DNA of 64,000 bases from Cumulibacter soli. GTDB lineage: Bacteria; Actinomycetota; Actinomycetes; Mycobacteriales; Antricoccaceae. The position numbers and the translations under genes are program-made. Numbering within the stretch: position 1 is the stretch's first letter; each line of letters opens with the position of its first letter. Under the pieces are notes generated by a model. The model was not told the origin of the DNA. It made no database searches and saw only the letters and a program-made list of their open reading frames with translations. Location of the stretch: contig NZ_SMSG01000002.1 in NCBI RefSeq assembly GCF_004382795.1, positions 124,001-188,000 on the forward strand, read 5' to 3'. This document shows positions 54,802 to 63,268 of this stretch, piece after piece.

Positions 54802-55050
54802 ATGGATTGGCGCCACCGCGCGATCTGTCGCGACGAGGACCCGGAGCTATTCTTCCCGATTGGGAGCACTGGCCCCGCGCTGATGCAGATCGATGACGCC
54901 AAGAGCGTATGCCAACGGTGCCCGGTCACCGAGGACTGCCTCAGTTGGGCACTGACCTCGGGGCAGGACTCAGGAATCTGGGGCGGGCTGAGCGAGGATG
55001 AGCGTCGTTTGCTCAAGCGCCAGCGCGCACGTACCGCCCGTTCGGCGTAG
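54802..55050 (+). CDS. whiB1: WhiB1-type [4Fe-4S] transcription regulator
   Basis: Protein of 82 residues with the four cluster cysteines Cys9, Cys37, Cys40 and Cys46, the GIWGGLSEDERR turn motif that contacts sigma region 4, and a basic C-terminal DNA-binding tail (KRQRARTARSA). It is very close to M. tuberculosis WhiB1 as I remember it (ICRDEDPELFFP, QDSGIWGG). WhiB1 is a nitric-oxide-sensitive regulator. The ATG at 54802 has GGAG upstream; a GTG at 54796 is also in frame. It is convergent with the pdtaS gene, as in mycobacteria. Confidence 0.95.
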   Translation: MDWRHRAICRDEDPELFFPIGSTGPALMQIDDAKSVCQRCPVTEDCLSWALTSGQDSGIWGGLSEDERRLLKRQRARTARSA

Positions 55051-55075
55051 CCAGCGCGGCCATCAATAACCGATT

Positions 55076-55104
55076 AGGGCTTCGGACCACAGGTCCGAAG
55101 CCCT
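55076..55104. terminator. Terminator between whiB1 and pdtaS
   Basis: Perfect 13-base arms (AGGGCTTCGGACC and its complement) close a 3-base loop and are followed by TTCGC, between convergent genes. Confidence 0.85.
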
Positions 55105-55164
55105 TTCGCATGCCCATGACATGCATCCGTTCTGGCTACCTCGAGTTCACTGACGTCCAAGCGC

Positions 55165-56589
55165 TCATCGACGTCCGAGCGGCAGTTCCAGCCGGGCTAG
55201 CGTCCCGCGCTGCGTCGCGTTGCTGGTGACCTCGATAGTGCCGCCCAATTCGCCGGACACCAGCGATCGCACGATCTGCAGGCCCAGTCCCCCAGCGCGC
55301 TCGAGCGCGAACCCTTCGGGCAACCCGGCGCCGTCGTCCCGGATTTCCACCGTGAGCACCCCCGGGCGGCGATGCGCCTGCACGAGAACCGTGCCCTCAT
55401 CTCCCGGCGCGTACGCGTGCTCCACGGCGTTCTGCAGTAACTCCGTCACGACCAGCACGAGTGGCGTTGCCAGGTCCGCCTGCAACACGCCGAAAGTTCC
55501 AGTCCGGGTAATAGTCACCTTCGACTCGGCGGCAGCGACTTCCGCGACGATCGGTACCAGCCGATCGACGATGCCGTCGAAGGCGACCCGCTCATCGAGT
55601 GACATCGACAGCGTCTCGTGCACCAGCGCGATCGAACTGACCCGCCGTACTGACTCGGTCAACGCCGCTCGAACGATCGGGACATCGACCCGCCGAGCCT
55701 GCAGGCGCAGTAGTGCCGCGACCGTCTGCAGGTTGTTCTTCACCCGATGGTGAATCTCCCGGATCGTCGCGTCCTTACTGAGTAATTGCCGGTCGCGACG
55801 GCGAACGTCGGTCACGTCGCGGAGCAACACCAGCGCCCCGGCGTCACTTTCCTCATGTTCCAGGGGCAACGCCCGAAACAGCACGGTGGCGCCACGTGCA
55901 TCCACTTCGATGCGCAGTGGGCTGTCACCGTCCAACGCTGCCCCGATCCGGGTTACGAGTTCGTCGGCTTCGAACCTGTCGACGACCACGCTGGCGCTGA
56001 CTTCTGCGAGGTTTGCCGAGGCAAGGTTGTGGGTCCACCCCATTCGGCGGTACGCCGACATTGCATTCGGGCTGGCGAAGCGGACCCGACCGTCCGGCTC
56101 GAGCAGGACGAGCCCGTCGCCGGCGCGCGGTCCGGTCATCATTTCCGACCCCGCAGCCACCGGCGGGAAGGTCGCGTGCTCGACCATGTCCAGCAGCGAC
56201 TTCGCAGCTTCGGCATATGCGAGTTCGAGCGGGGACGGCGCGGCGGTGACTCCTGGGTGCCGACGCCGGGTCAGCAACGCTATCGGCTCCGCACCAGAGA
56301 CGCGACGTACGGCGAATACGTCTGGCGCACCTGGTTCGGTCAGGGCGGTGAGGTACTCGTCGGACGCCGTCACCTCCAGCAGATCATGCTGGTACGCGGT
56401 GGGCCCGGTCGTCGGACGTACCTGAGCCACACACAGGAAATCGCCCGAGTTCGAGCGGACCCACAGCAGCAGATCCGCGAACGAGAGGTCGGCGAGCAAC
56501 TGCCATTCCGACACGAGCGCGTGCAGGTGATCGGCGTCCTCCTGACCGAGGACGGTGTGCGCTGCAAGTAGCCCGTCGATTCCCGTCAC
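55165..56589 (-). CDS. pdtaS: PdtaS-type sensor histidine kinase
   Basis: Cytoplasmic sensor kinase of 474 residues without membrane helices: N-terminal GAF-like domain (about 1-145), PAS domain (about 150-260), then HisKA_2 with EIHHRVKNNLQTVAALL (phospho-acceptor His280 or His281) and a HATPase with ELLQNAVEHAY, DDGAGLPEGF and GGLGLQIV. The build and the neighbours whiB1 and the biotinyl carrier match M. tuberculosis PdtaS, which works with the RNA-binding ANTAR regulator PdtaR. PdtaR is not in this window. Confidence 0.93.
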   Translation of the reverse strand: MTGIDGLLAAHTVLGQEDADHLHALVSEWQLLADLSFADLLLWVRSNSGDFLCVAQVRPTTGPTAYQHDLLEVTASDEYLTALTEPGAPDVFAVRRVSGAEPIALLTRRRHPGVTAAPSPLELAYAEAAKSLLDMVEHATFPPVAAGSEMMTGPRAGDGLVLLEPDGRVRFASPNAMSAYRRMGWTHNLASANLAEVSASVVVDRFEADELVTRIGAALDGDSPLRIEVDARGATVLFRALPLEHEESDAGALVLLRDVTDVRRRDRQLLSKDATIREIHHRVKNNLQTVAALLRLQARRVDVPIVRAALTESVRRVSSIALVHETLSMSLDERVAFDGIVDRLVPIVAEVAAAESKVTITRTGTFGVLQADLATPLVLVVTELLQNAVEHAYAPGDEGTVLVQAHRRPGVLTVEIRDDGAGLPEGFALERAGGLGLQIVRSLVSGELGGTIEVTSNATQRGTLARLELPLGRR

Positions 56590-56591
56590 GG

Positions 56592-56807
56592 CTACTCGAT
56601 GACGGCGATCAGGTCGCCTCCCTGGATCACATCTCCCTCGCTGACCGCGAGTTCACGGATCACTCCGGACGACTCGGCAATCACCGGGATCTCCATCTTC
56701 ATCGACTCGAGGGTGACAAGTTCGTCGCCCTCCGACACCGTGTCTCCTGGCGACACCAGCACCTTGAACACGCTGGCAACCATCTCTGCGCGGACCTCTT
56801 CGGCCAT
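56592..56807 (-). CDS. Biotin/lipoyl attachment domain protein (TB7.3-like)
   Basis: Single biotinyl domain of 71 residues, the same length as M. tuberculosis TB7.3. The attachment motif ESMKMEI places the modified lysine at Lys37, flanked by VLVSPGDTVSEGDELVTL and the ELAVSEGDVIQGGDLI barrel strands. It stands apart from any carboxylase gene, so the partner enzyme is not obvious. Three bases separate it from pdtaS, so the two are probably co-transcribed. Confidence 0.95.
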   Translation of the reverse strand: MAEEVRAEMVASVFKVLVSPGDTVSEGDELVTLESMKMEIPVIAESSGVIRELAVSEGDVIQGGDLIAVIE

Positions 56808-56927
56808 CGACACCCTCACTTCGACTCAGTCAACTGTCTAGACCCTACTGCGTGCTGCCCACAGCGTCCGGTGCGCCGGGCGGATATGCGACAATGATTT
56901 GTCCAGCAATGAATATCGGAGTTGCAT

Positions 56928-57002
56928 ATGAGCAAGCGAGGCCGTAAGCGTCGCGATCGCAAGAAGCGCGGCGCGAACCACGGAAAGCGTCCCAACGCGT
57001 AG
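56928..57002 (+). CDS. 50S ribosomal protein bL37
   Basis: A 24-residue, very basic protein (14 Lys/Arg/His, ending NHGKRPNA) read from the ATG at 56928, with GGAG 6 bases upstream and a strong hairpin after the stop. It matches the short actinobacterial ribosomal protein bL37 seen in mycobacterial ribosome structures, in sequence and length as I remember them. It is too short for routine gene finders. It lies alone between the biotinyl carrier and the LLM oxidoreductase gene, on the opposite strand. Confidence 0.88.
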   Translation: MSKRGRKRRDRKKRGANHGKRPNA

Positions 57003-57009
57003 TGGTACT

Positions 57010-57060
57010 ACGTATGAATTGAGCCCGAGACCATCACGGTCCCGGGCTCAATTCATACGT
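57010..57060. terminator. Terminator after bL37 and the LLM oxidoreductase gene
   Basis: Eighteen-base arms (ACGTATGAATTGAGCCCG and its complement) with an inner hairpin GACC/GGTC lie between the convergent bL37 and LLM genes. Confidence 0.88.
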
Positions 57061-57104
57061 GCGCTCGCACGTTGCTGCGTGTCGATGTCCGGCCGCAGTG
57101 GCGG

Positions 57105-58118
57105 CTATCGCGTGCTCGTCGGGAGGCTGAGTTCGGCGGCGAGCAACTCAAAGGACGTCTCACGCGGGCCGGGCTCCCCCAATGGGCTGACCAGCACCAG
57201 TTCGTCGGCCTGACATTCCTGCGTCAGCTCAATCAGTTGCTCTGCGACATCGCCTGGTGCGCCGGCGTACAGCAGGTGGTCACTCGAAGATTTGCGGGCC
57301 GCAAAGGCCTCGGTGCGCGTGTAATCCAACGCTTCCTGCAGGCTCGCCCGCGGACCGCGGTGCCCCGCCTGCAAATTGTCCTTGAACAGCATCCAGGTTG
57401 CCATCGCGGCATCGGCGAGATCACTGTCCTCGGAGGCGAACGCGAGCGTGGAGACGATAGCCCGAGGCTGGGCCAGGTACGGCGAGGGACGGAAGTCCGC
57501 CCGGTACCGACGCAATAGCGGCGCGGCGTGCTGCGGCGTCATGTGATGCGCGAATACCGCGATCAACCCGTTCACCGCGGCGAACATCGGCCCATAGTCG
57601 CTCGAGCCGAGCATGAAAATCTCCGGCACCCGCGCCGGCACCGGCGCAGCGACGACCTGCGCATACGGGTGATCGGCGGGGAACGAGTCGTACAGGAACG
57701 ACAACAACTCTGCGCACTGCTGCGGAAAATCGTCGTGTGCCTGCCCATTTCGAAGCGCGTGGGCGGTCAGACCGTCCGTTCCCGGCGCCCGACCCAACCC
57801 CAGGTCGACGCGACCGCCGAACATCGTTTCCAGAGTTCGGAAGACTTCAGCCACCTTCAACGGCGACCAGTTCGGCAGCATGATGCCGGCCGCGCCGACG
57901 TGAATGTGCTCGGTGGCCGCCAGCAGCCGCGTCATCATCACTTCTTGCGAGGTGAAAGCGAGACCGAGATGGTTGTGGTGCTCAGGGACCCAGTACCGCC
58001 CGTATCCCAATTGTTCTGCCCGCTGCGCCATCGCGACCGTAGCCTCGATCGTCTGTAAGGCACTCGCGTCGCCGGTGATGGCGACGAAATCCAAGATGCC
58101 GACCGGAAGTCGGCTCAA
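57105..58118 (-). CDS. LLM-class flavin-dependent oxidoreductase
   Basis: Bacterial luciferase-like TIM-barrel protein of 337 residues. Family hallmarks are MAQRAEQLGYGRYWVPEHHN at residues 28-48, IHVGAAGIMLPNWSPLKVAEVFRTL and FGGRVDLGLGRAPG, which match the unassigned MsnO8-type group. It should use FMN or F420; the substrate is unknown. It starts with TTG at 58118, overlapping the rshA stop (TTGA), so it belongs to the sigH-rshA transcript. That makes it a candidate oxidative-stress enzyme, by inference only. Confidence 0.9.
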   Translation of the reverse strand: MSRLPVGILDFVAITGDASALQTIEATVAMAQRAEQLGYGRYWVPEHHNHLGLAFTSQEVMMTRLLAATEHIHVGAAGIMLPNWSPLKVAEVFRTLETMFGGRVDLGLGRAPGTDGLTAHALRNGQAHDDFPQQCAELLSFLYDSFPADHPYAQVVAAPVPARVPEIFMLGSSDYGPMFAAVNGLIAVFAHHMTPQHAAPLLRRYRADFRPSPYLAQPRAIVSTLAFASEDSDLADAAMATWMLFKDNLQAGHRGPRASLQEALDYTRTEAFAARKSSSDHLLYAGAPGDVAEQLIELTQECQADELVLVSPLGEPGPRETSFELLAAELSLPTSTR

Positions 58119-58483
58119 TTGCGGGGCCCGTTGTTCAGCCGGATCACTGTGTGCGTCGTCCGCACCGTGCTGACTCCATCGGTGTGCACCGTGGTGGTGC
58201 TACTCATCTGCACGGTGAGCGCGTGAATCCGCTGCTGCACCGTGGTGCGCAGTTCGTCCGGGGCCCGCTCGGCGCCGCAGCAGCGTCCGACCAGGGACTT
58301 CACGTGACGCTCGAGGGTGTACTCACTCGCGCACGGCCCGCATTCCTCGACGTGGTGCTGCAACGCGCGGCGGACCGCCTCATCGCACGACTCATCCGTG
58401 AGCCGGGAGGTGCTGACGAGGAATTCACCGCAGGCGAGCTCGTGCTCGCCGCCACACGGGGATACGTTGAACTCGGCGTTCAT
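58115..58483 (-). CDS. rshA: Zinc-binding anti-sigma factor of the RsrA/RshA family
   Basis: Redox-sensitive anti-sigma factor of 122 residues. The ZAS motif HxxxCxxC is at His44, Cys48 and Cys51 (HVEECGPC), with a further cysteine at residue 18. Oxidation releases zinc, and SigH is set free. A Thr/Ser-rich C terminus of about 40 residues extends beyond the usual domain and has no clear function. Its start overlaps the sigH stop (ATGA), giving equal translation of sigma and anti-sigma. The neighbours recall M. tuberculosis sigH-rshA. Confidence 0.93.
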   Translation of the reverse strand: MNAEFNVSPCGGEHELACGEFLVSTSRLTDESCDEAVRRALQHHVEECGPCASEYTLERHVKSLVGRCCGAERAPDELRTTVQQRIHALTVQMSSTTTVHTDGVSTVRTTHTVIRLNNGPRN

Positions 58484-59256
58484 TTCTTCACCGTTTCCTT
58501 CTCGGCCGGAAGAATGCCACGTTCGCGCGCGTAATCAGCCAGCAAGACCTGCAACTGCTTGCGTCCGCGATGCAACCGCGACATCACCGTGCCGATCGGT
58601 GTACCCATCATCTCGGCGATCTCCTTGTACGGGAAACCTTCGACGTCGGCGAGGTACACCGCCAAGCGAAAGTCCTCCGGCAACGCCGCGAGGGCTTCCT
58701 TGATGTCGTTGTCTGGCAGCGCATCGAGCGCCTCCATCTCGGCCGAGCGCAGCCCGGTCGAGGTGTGCTGCTCGGCGGCGTACAACTGCCAGTCCTCCAC
58801 GCCCTCGCTGGAGGACTCCTGCGGACGCCGTTGCTGCTTGCGGTACATGTTGATGAAGGTGTTCGTCAGGATCCGGTACATCCACGCACGCAAATTCGTG
58901 CCGGGCTTGTACTGGTGGAAAGCACTGAACGCCTTCGCGTAGGTCTCCTGTACGACGTCCTCGGCATCGGCGGCGTTGTGCGTCAACCGGAGCGCGGCCG
59001 CGTAGAGCTGGTCGATGAGCGGCATGGCGCCCTCTTCGAACCGAGCCGCCCGCTGCTGCGGGGTCTCGGCCTGCACGTCGATATCGCTCGCCTCGTCGGT
59101 GGCAACATCGGTCTCGACGTCCTGCGTCTCACCGGTGGCTTCGGGGGCGAGGTCGCCTTCCGGAGTCTGCTCAGTCATGTAGTCCATTTTCGCTCGCGTT
59201 GTGCCGAACTGATGCGTTCTCGACAATACGCGGGGGCGCTGCAGGGTGCTGGTCAT
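58480..59256 (-). CDS. sigH: SigH/SigR-type ECF sigma factor, possible long and short forms
   Basis: Oxidative and heat-stress sigma factor. Region 2 (residues about 100-165 of the long form) has [14 protein letters not shown] and [25 protein letters not shown]; region 4 has [49 protein letters not shown]. The frame has several starts. The ATG at 59256 follows AAAGGG and a SigH-type promoter directly, giving 258 residues; an internal ATG at 59178 gives 232 residues and fits the mycobacterial SigH length better. Both may be used, as described for S. coelicolor SigR and SigR'. It forms an operon with rshA and the LLM oxidoreductase. Confidence 0.92.
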   Translation of the reverse strand: MTSTLQRPRVLSRTHQFGTTRAKMDYMTEQTPEGDLAPEATGETQDVETDVATDEASDIDVQAETPQQRAARFEEGAMPLIDQLYAAALRLTHNAADAEDVVQETYAKAFSAFHQYKPGTNLRAWMYRILTNTFINMYRKQQRRPQESSSEGVEDWQLYAAEQHTSTGLRSAEMEALDALPDNDIKEALAALPEDFRLAVYLADVEGFPYKEIAEMMGTPIGTVMSRLHRGRKQLQVLLADYARERGILPAEKETVKK

Positions 59257-59268
59257 CACGCCCTTTCT

Positions 59269-59295
59269 AACCAGTACCGCGGCCCTGGTATTCCC
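59269..59295 (-). promoter_or_regulatory. SigH/SigR-type promoter (GGGAAT-N18-GTT) upstream of sigH
   Basis: On the minus strand GGGAAT (59290-59295) and GTT (59269-59271) are separated by exactly 18 bases, matching the known SigH/SigR consensus GGGAAY-N18-GTT. It lies just ahead of the ATG at 59256 and makes sigH autoregulated. Confidence 0.85.
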
Positions 59296-59327
59296 GACTC
59301 GGCTCAAAACTCGGATCGGTGCACGAA

Positions 59328-60041
59328 TCAGAAGAGCACGGCGTCCGGAGTGATTTCGTCGATCAGGTCGGCCCGGTTGTTGGCGACCTTGCCGACATCG
59401 GCGCCGACCGGACGCAATTCAAGCGACTCGGCACGAGCCAGATCGGGGTGCGCCAACAGTTCCGCCACATCGGGCTCGTCCGGTGCCAGCCACTGCTGCC
59501 AGGACCTGGCCGGCAGCATGAACGGCATCCGGTCGTGGATCTCCTCGAGATGCCCGGCAGAGGGCATGGTGACGATAGTGAACGTCGTTAGCGCATCCTC
59601 GCCCTTACCCCAGGTCTCCCACAGCCCAGCGAGCGCGAGCGAGGCACCGTCGCGGCCGGTCATGTAATACGGCTGCTTCTTACCGCCATCGAGCTTCTTC
59701 CACTCGTAGTACCCATCGATCGGCACGATGCAGCGCCGGCGTTTCACGGCGCTGCGGTATGCCGGTTTGGTGGTGAGGGTCTCGACCCGGGCGTTGAACA
59801 TCCGCCCGCCAACCTTGGGGTCCTTGGCCCAGAACGGGACGAGCCCCCAGCGCATCGTGACCAGTTCCCGTGCATCCTCAGCGGCCGACGTCTCCTCGCC
59901 GACGACCGCCCGCACGACTGGCACCTCGCGCGTGGGTGCGACGTTGTAGTCGGGACGGCGGTCCTGCGGGACCAGATTCGCGGCATGGAATTCCTCGGCG
60001 ATGTCTACCGGGTTCTTCTTCGACGTATAGCGTCCGCACAT
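59328..60041 (-). CDS. SRAP domain protein (YedK/HMCES family), abasic-site protection
   Basis: Protein of 237 residues beginning MCGRY: Cys2 forms the thiazolidine cross-link to abasic sites in single-stranded DNA, after removal of the first Met. The rest carries [22 protein letters not shown] and [15 protein letters not shown], which hold the catalytic Glu and His residues of the family. It protects replication forks. The ATG at 60041 follows TACGCT by 6 bases. It is divergent from aroA. Confidence 0.95.
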   Translation of the reverse strand: MCGRYTSKKNPVDIAEEFHAANLVPQDRRPDYNVAPTREVPVVRAVVGEETSAAEDARELVTMRWGLVPFWAKDPKVGGRMFNARVETLTTKPAYRSAVKRRRCIVPIDGYYEWKKLDGGKKQPYYMTGRDGASLALAGLWETWGKGEDALTTFTIVTMPSAGHLEEIHDRMPFMLPARSWQQWLAPDEPDVAELLAHPDLARAESLELRPVGADVGKVANNRADLIDEITPDAVLF

Positions 60042-60047
60042 ACGCTC

Positions 60048-60053
60048 AGCGTA
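60048..60053 (-). promoter_or_regulatory. Putative -10 element (TACGCT) of the SRAP gene
   Basis: On the minus strand TACGCT is followed by GAGCGT and the ATG at 60041, the same leaderless spacing as elsewhere. Confidence 0.45.
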
Positions 60054-60073
60054 CGTCGTGACAGACTGAGGTC

Positions 60074-61375
60074 ATGACTTCCGAGGTGATCGCGTGGACC
60101 GCGCCGTACGCCGCTGAACCCACGTCGGGACGCGTTGCCGTCGCCGGGTCTAAGTCATTGATGGCACGCGCATTGGTACTCGCCGCGATTGCCGACGGAC
60201 CGTCGACGATCACGAACGCCTTACGCAGTCGCGATTCGTTGCTGATGGCCGAGGCGTTGCGCTCGCTCGGTCACGACGTGGATGCGAACGGTACGACCTG
60301 GACGGTACGCCCGGGCAGCCGCGACGGCGATACGTTTGTCGAGTGCGGACTGTCCGGGACAGTCATGCGGTTCATTCCACCGTTGGCCGCCCTGCGCGCC
60401 GGAACCACGCGTTTCGACGGCGATGAGCACGCGCGTACGCGGCCGATGGCGCCGTTGCTGGATGGTCTTCGCCAAGCCGGCGCTCACATTCGCGGCAACT
60501 CGCTGCCGATTGAGGTCGCCGGTACCGGTTCACTGAGCGGCGGCGAGGTACGGATCGACGCGCGGGCGTCCTCTCAGTTTGTGTCCGGGCTATTGATGTG
60601 CGCTGCTCGCTTCGAAGACGGACTGGCCCTCGAACTCGTCGACGACGTACCCAATCGCGGGCACATCCGGATGAGTACGGACGCCCTGCGCGAGCGCGGC
60701 GTACAGGTGCGCGAGACATCGACCGGCGGATGGGTCGTCGAACCGGGACCGCTAAGCGCTGTGGATGTCACGATCGAACCGGACGCGAGTAACTCGGCAC
60801 CGTTTCTATGCGCGGCAGCAGCTACCGGCGGTGAGGTCACAATCGGGCACTGGCCGCAGGACACCGCGCAGCCGATCCGGCGCCTGCTGGAGGTGCTCAC
60901 CCAGTTCGGCGCACACACGTCGTTCACCGGCGACGAGATAACCGTACGTGGCGCGCAGCGCCGCGGGATCGATGTCGATCTTGCCGATATCGGCGATATG
61001 ACACCGGCGATCGCGGCGATGTGCTTGGCGGCCGACGAGCCGAGCCGGATCCGCGGCGTGGCGTACATCCGAGGCCACGAAACGGATCGACTCCGCGCGC
61101 TCCGCGTCGAACTGAGCAAATTGGGCGCCGCTGTGACCGAAACCGAGGACGGGCTGATCATCGAGCCGCATCCGTTACATGCTGCGGATCTGCAGACCTA
61201 CGCCGATCACCGGATGGTGCACGCGGCGGCAGTCGCCGGATTGCTCGTTGAGGGCGTACGGATCGACAATGTCGCCACCACCGCCAAAGCGATGCCACAG
61301 TTCGCCGCGTTGTGGTCACAGTTGGTCACCGGCGATGCGTCGTTGGCCCCGCACGTATCGGAGATGGCCCGCTGA
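60074..61375 (+). CDS. aroA: 3-phosphoshikimate 1-carboxyvinyltransferase (EPSP synthase)
   Basis: Shikimate-pathway enzyme of 433 residues, joining phosphoenolpyruvate and shikimate-3-phosphate. The shikimate/PEP motif VAGSKSLMARALVLAAIADG is at residues 23-42; the usual TNR is MAR here. The CGLSGTVMRFIPPLAAL loop and RGHETDRLRALRVEL are typical of actinobacterial enzymes, and YADHRMVHAAAVAGL ends the fold. No ribosome site is obvious before the ATG, so leaderless translation is possible. It overlaps the rsgA start by 4 bases. Confidence 0.97.
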   Translation: MTSEVIAWTAPYAAEPTSGRVAVAGSKSLMARALVLAAIADGPSTITNALRSRDSLLMAEALRSLGHDVDANGTTWTVRPGSRDGDTFVECGLSGTVMRFIPPLAALRAGTTRFDGDEHARTRPMAPLLDGLRQAGAHIRGNSLPIEVAGTGSLSGGEVRIDARASSQFVSGLLMCAARFEDGLALELVDDVPNRGHIRMSTDALRERGVQVRETSTGGWVVEPGPLSAVDVTIEPDASNSAPFLCAAAATGGEVTIGHWPQDTAQPIRRLLEVLTQFGAHTSFTGDEITVRGAQRRGIDVDLADIGDMTPAIAAMCLAADEPSRIRGVAYIRGHETDRLRALRVELSKLGAAVTETEDGLIIEPHPLHAADLQTYADHRMVHAAAVAGLLVEGVRIDNVATTAKAMPQFAALWSQLVTGDASLAPHVSEMAR

Positions 61376-62388
61376 GCAGACGCCTATCGGACTACGACGA
61401 GAGCGACGCCCGGATCCGCCCGAATCGTCGCGGCACTCGGCCGCGCACGAAACAACGTCCGCGACACGAGAACGCGCAGCAGGCCATCGTCATTGGCGTC
61501 GACCGCGGACGCTACACCTGTCTGATCGACGGCGACTCCCCCACCGAGCGTCGGATCCTCGCTATGCGGGCAAAAGAACTCGGTCGGAAGTCGATCGTGG
61601 TCGGCGATCGGGTCGACGTGGTCGGCGATGTCACCGGGTCGCCCGGCACCCTCGCCCGGATCGTACGGATTGCCGAACGTAGTAGCGTGCTACGCCGGTC
61701 GGCCGATGACACCGACTCCTTCGAGCGAGTGATCGTCGCCAACGCCGACCGGCTGGTGATCGTCTGCGCTGCTGCCGATCCGCAACCACGGGTCGGTTTC
61801 GTCGATCGCGCCCTGGTCGCGGCGTACGCCGGAGACCTCGAACCAGTGCTACTGATGACGAAGATCGACCTGGCTGATCCCGCTCCGTTTGTCGCCCAGT
61901 ACGCCGATATCGGGATGCAGATCCTGTTGCGCCGATCGGACGAGCCGGCAGGCGAGGTCGCAGACTTCTTACGTGGCAGCGTTTCCGTCCTTTTTGGGCA
62001 CTCTGGAGTCGGGAAATCGACCCTGGTGAATGCCCTTGTACCGAATGCCGGTCGCGCCACCGGGGACGTCGCCGGGCTGACCGGCAAGGGGCGTCACACA
62101 TCGTCCTCGGCGATCGCATTGGCCTTACCCGACGGCGGATTCGTGATCGACACGCCGGGAATCCGATCGCTGGGTCTGGGACATGTAGACCCATCTATCC
62201 TGCTCGCTGCATTCTCGGATCTAGCAACCGGCGCGGAGCAGTGCCCGAGCAACTGCCAGCACCTCGCCGGCGAGCCTGATTGCGCCCTCGATGCCTGGGT
62301 GGCCGACGGACATAGCAGCGTTGCTCGACTGCGCAGCGTGCGTCGCTTACTGGCCTCGCGCCTCGGCGTCGATAGTCTGGGCTCATGA
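61372..62388 (+). CDS. rsgA: Ribosome small-subunit-dependent GTPase A
   Basis: Circularly permuted GTPase (338 residues) that helps mature the 30S subunit. The order is OB-fold (about 40-105), G4 motif TKID, G1 GHSGVGKSTLVNAL, G3 DTPG, then the zinc site (CPSNCQHLAGEPDC). The best start is CTG at 61372: it overlaps the aroA stop (CTGA) and has GGAG 8 bases upstream, and it gives the N terminus LSRRLSDYDESD that looks like the family. The only earlier standard start, GTG at 61312, would add 20 residues with no such match. Confidence 0.92.
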   Translation: MSRRLSDYDESDARIRPNRRGTRPRTKQRPRHENAQQAIVIGVDRGRYTCLIDGDSPTERRILAMRAKELGRKSIVVGDRVDVVGDVTGSPGTLARIVRIAERSSVLRRSADDTDSFERVIVANADRLVIVCAAADPQPRVGFVDRALVAAYAGDLEPVLLMTKIDLADPAPFVAQYADIGMQILLRRSDEPAGEVADFLRGSVSVLFGHSGVGKSTLVNALVPNAGRATGDVAGLTGKGRHTSSSAIALALPDGGFVIDTPGIRSLGLGHVDPSILLAAFSDLATGAEQCPSNCQHLAGEPDCALDAWVADGHSSVARLRSVRRLLASRLGVDSLGS

Positions 62389-63215
62389 CAGCTGAGTACA
62401 CCGACGATATCCGCCTCGCCCATGTGATTGCCGACCAATTGGACGCGCTGACACTGGCGAGGTTTACGTCGATGGACTTCACGGTCGAATCCAAACCCGA
62501 CCTCACTCCGGTTACCGATGCCGACCGGGACGCCGAGTCGTTGGCTCGGGCACTGCTGAGCAGGCACCGAGGCCGCGACGCCGTGCTCGGCGAAGAGGGT
62601 GGCGAAAGCGGCCATTCCTCGCGTAAGTGGATCATCGACCCGATAGACGGTACGAAGAATTTCGTACGTGGTGTGCCGGTCTGGGCCACGCTGATCGGTC
62701 TCCTCGATGGCGACGAAGTGGTAGCGGGGTTGGTGTCGGCACCTGCCCTGCGGCGGCGTTGGTGGGCCTCGAAGGGTGCTGGCGCGTGGACCGGCCGCAG
62801 CCTGTCGCAGGGTAAACGGATCTGCGTGTCAAAGGTCGACGAGATCGCCGACGCCAGTCTGTCGTATTCCAGCCTGAACGGTTGGGCTGACCGCGATCAG
62901 TTCGAGCAGTTCCTCAGGCTCATGGTGTCGTGCTGGCGAACGCGCGGTTACGGCGATTTCTGGTCCTACATGCTGTTGGCAGAGGGGGCAGTCGATATCG
63001 CCGCAGAGCCGGATCTGGAGTTGTGGGACCTCGCAGCGCTGATCCCGATCGTGCGTGAAGCCGGCGGGCAGTTCACCGGCGTCAGCGGCGGTGATCCGCT
63101 GGTCGAGAAGTGCGCGCTGGCCACGAACGGCAAATTACATAAGGCCGCGCTCGAATCGCTGCGTCTTGAGCGCTCGCCGTCGAGCCCGCCACCGGAAACG
63201 ACCCCGTATCTGTAG
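62385..63215 (+). CDS. hisN: Histidinol-phosphatase (inositol-monophosphatase family)
   Basis: Mg2+-dependent phosphatase of 276 residues. The metal-binding motifs are GEEGGES and DPIDGTKNF, and the closing motif is LELWDLAALIPIVREAGG. The HisN subgroup removes phosphate from histidinol phosphate in actinomycetes; inositol-1-phosphatase activity is the alternative. The ATG overlaps the rsgA stop (ATGA). The C-terminal 20 residues are a proline/serine tail. Confidence 0.92.
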   Translation: MTAEYTDDIRLAHVIADQLDALTLARFTSMDFTVESKPDLTPVTDADRDAESLARALLSRHRGRDAVLGEEGGESGHSSRKWIIDPIDGTKNFVRGVPVWATLIGLLDGDEVVAGLVSAPALRRRWWASKGAGAWTGRSLSQGKRICVSKVDEIADASLSYSSLNGWADRDQFEQFLRLMVSCWRTRGYGDFWSYMLLAEGAVDIAAEPDLELWDLAALIPIVREAGGQFTGVSGGDPLVEKCALATNGKLHKAALESLRLERSPSSPPPETTPYL

Positions 63216-63240
63216 ACCGCCTGCACACCCAGACGGATGT

Positions 63241-63256
63241 TCGAACATTTGTTCGA
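63241..63256. promoter_or_regulatory. LexA/SOS-type operator upstream of the second AlkB gene
   Basis: TCGAACATTTGTTCGA matches the actinobacterial SOS box TCGAAC-N4-GTTCGA with no mismatch. It ends 20 bases before the start codon and would overlap the -35 region of the promoter whose -10 is at 63263-63268, so LexA binding should repress it. Confidence 0.85.
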
Positions 63257-63262
63257 TCTTGT

Positions 63263-63268
63263 GATAAC
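63263..63268 (+). promoter_or_regulatory. Putative -10 element (GATAAC) of the second AlkB gene
   Basis: GATAAC ends 8 bases before the ATG at 63277. With the usual spacing, the -35 falls at about 63240-63245, inside the LexA-type box. Confidence 0.5.

Noticed and set aside
60074-61375. Unusual AroA loop (CGLSGTVMRF) as a glyphosate-tolerance change
   Set aside because: The same residues occur in actinobacterial enzymes such as that of M. tuberculosis as I recall, so it is a lineage feature rather than an anomaly.
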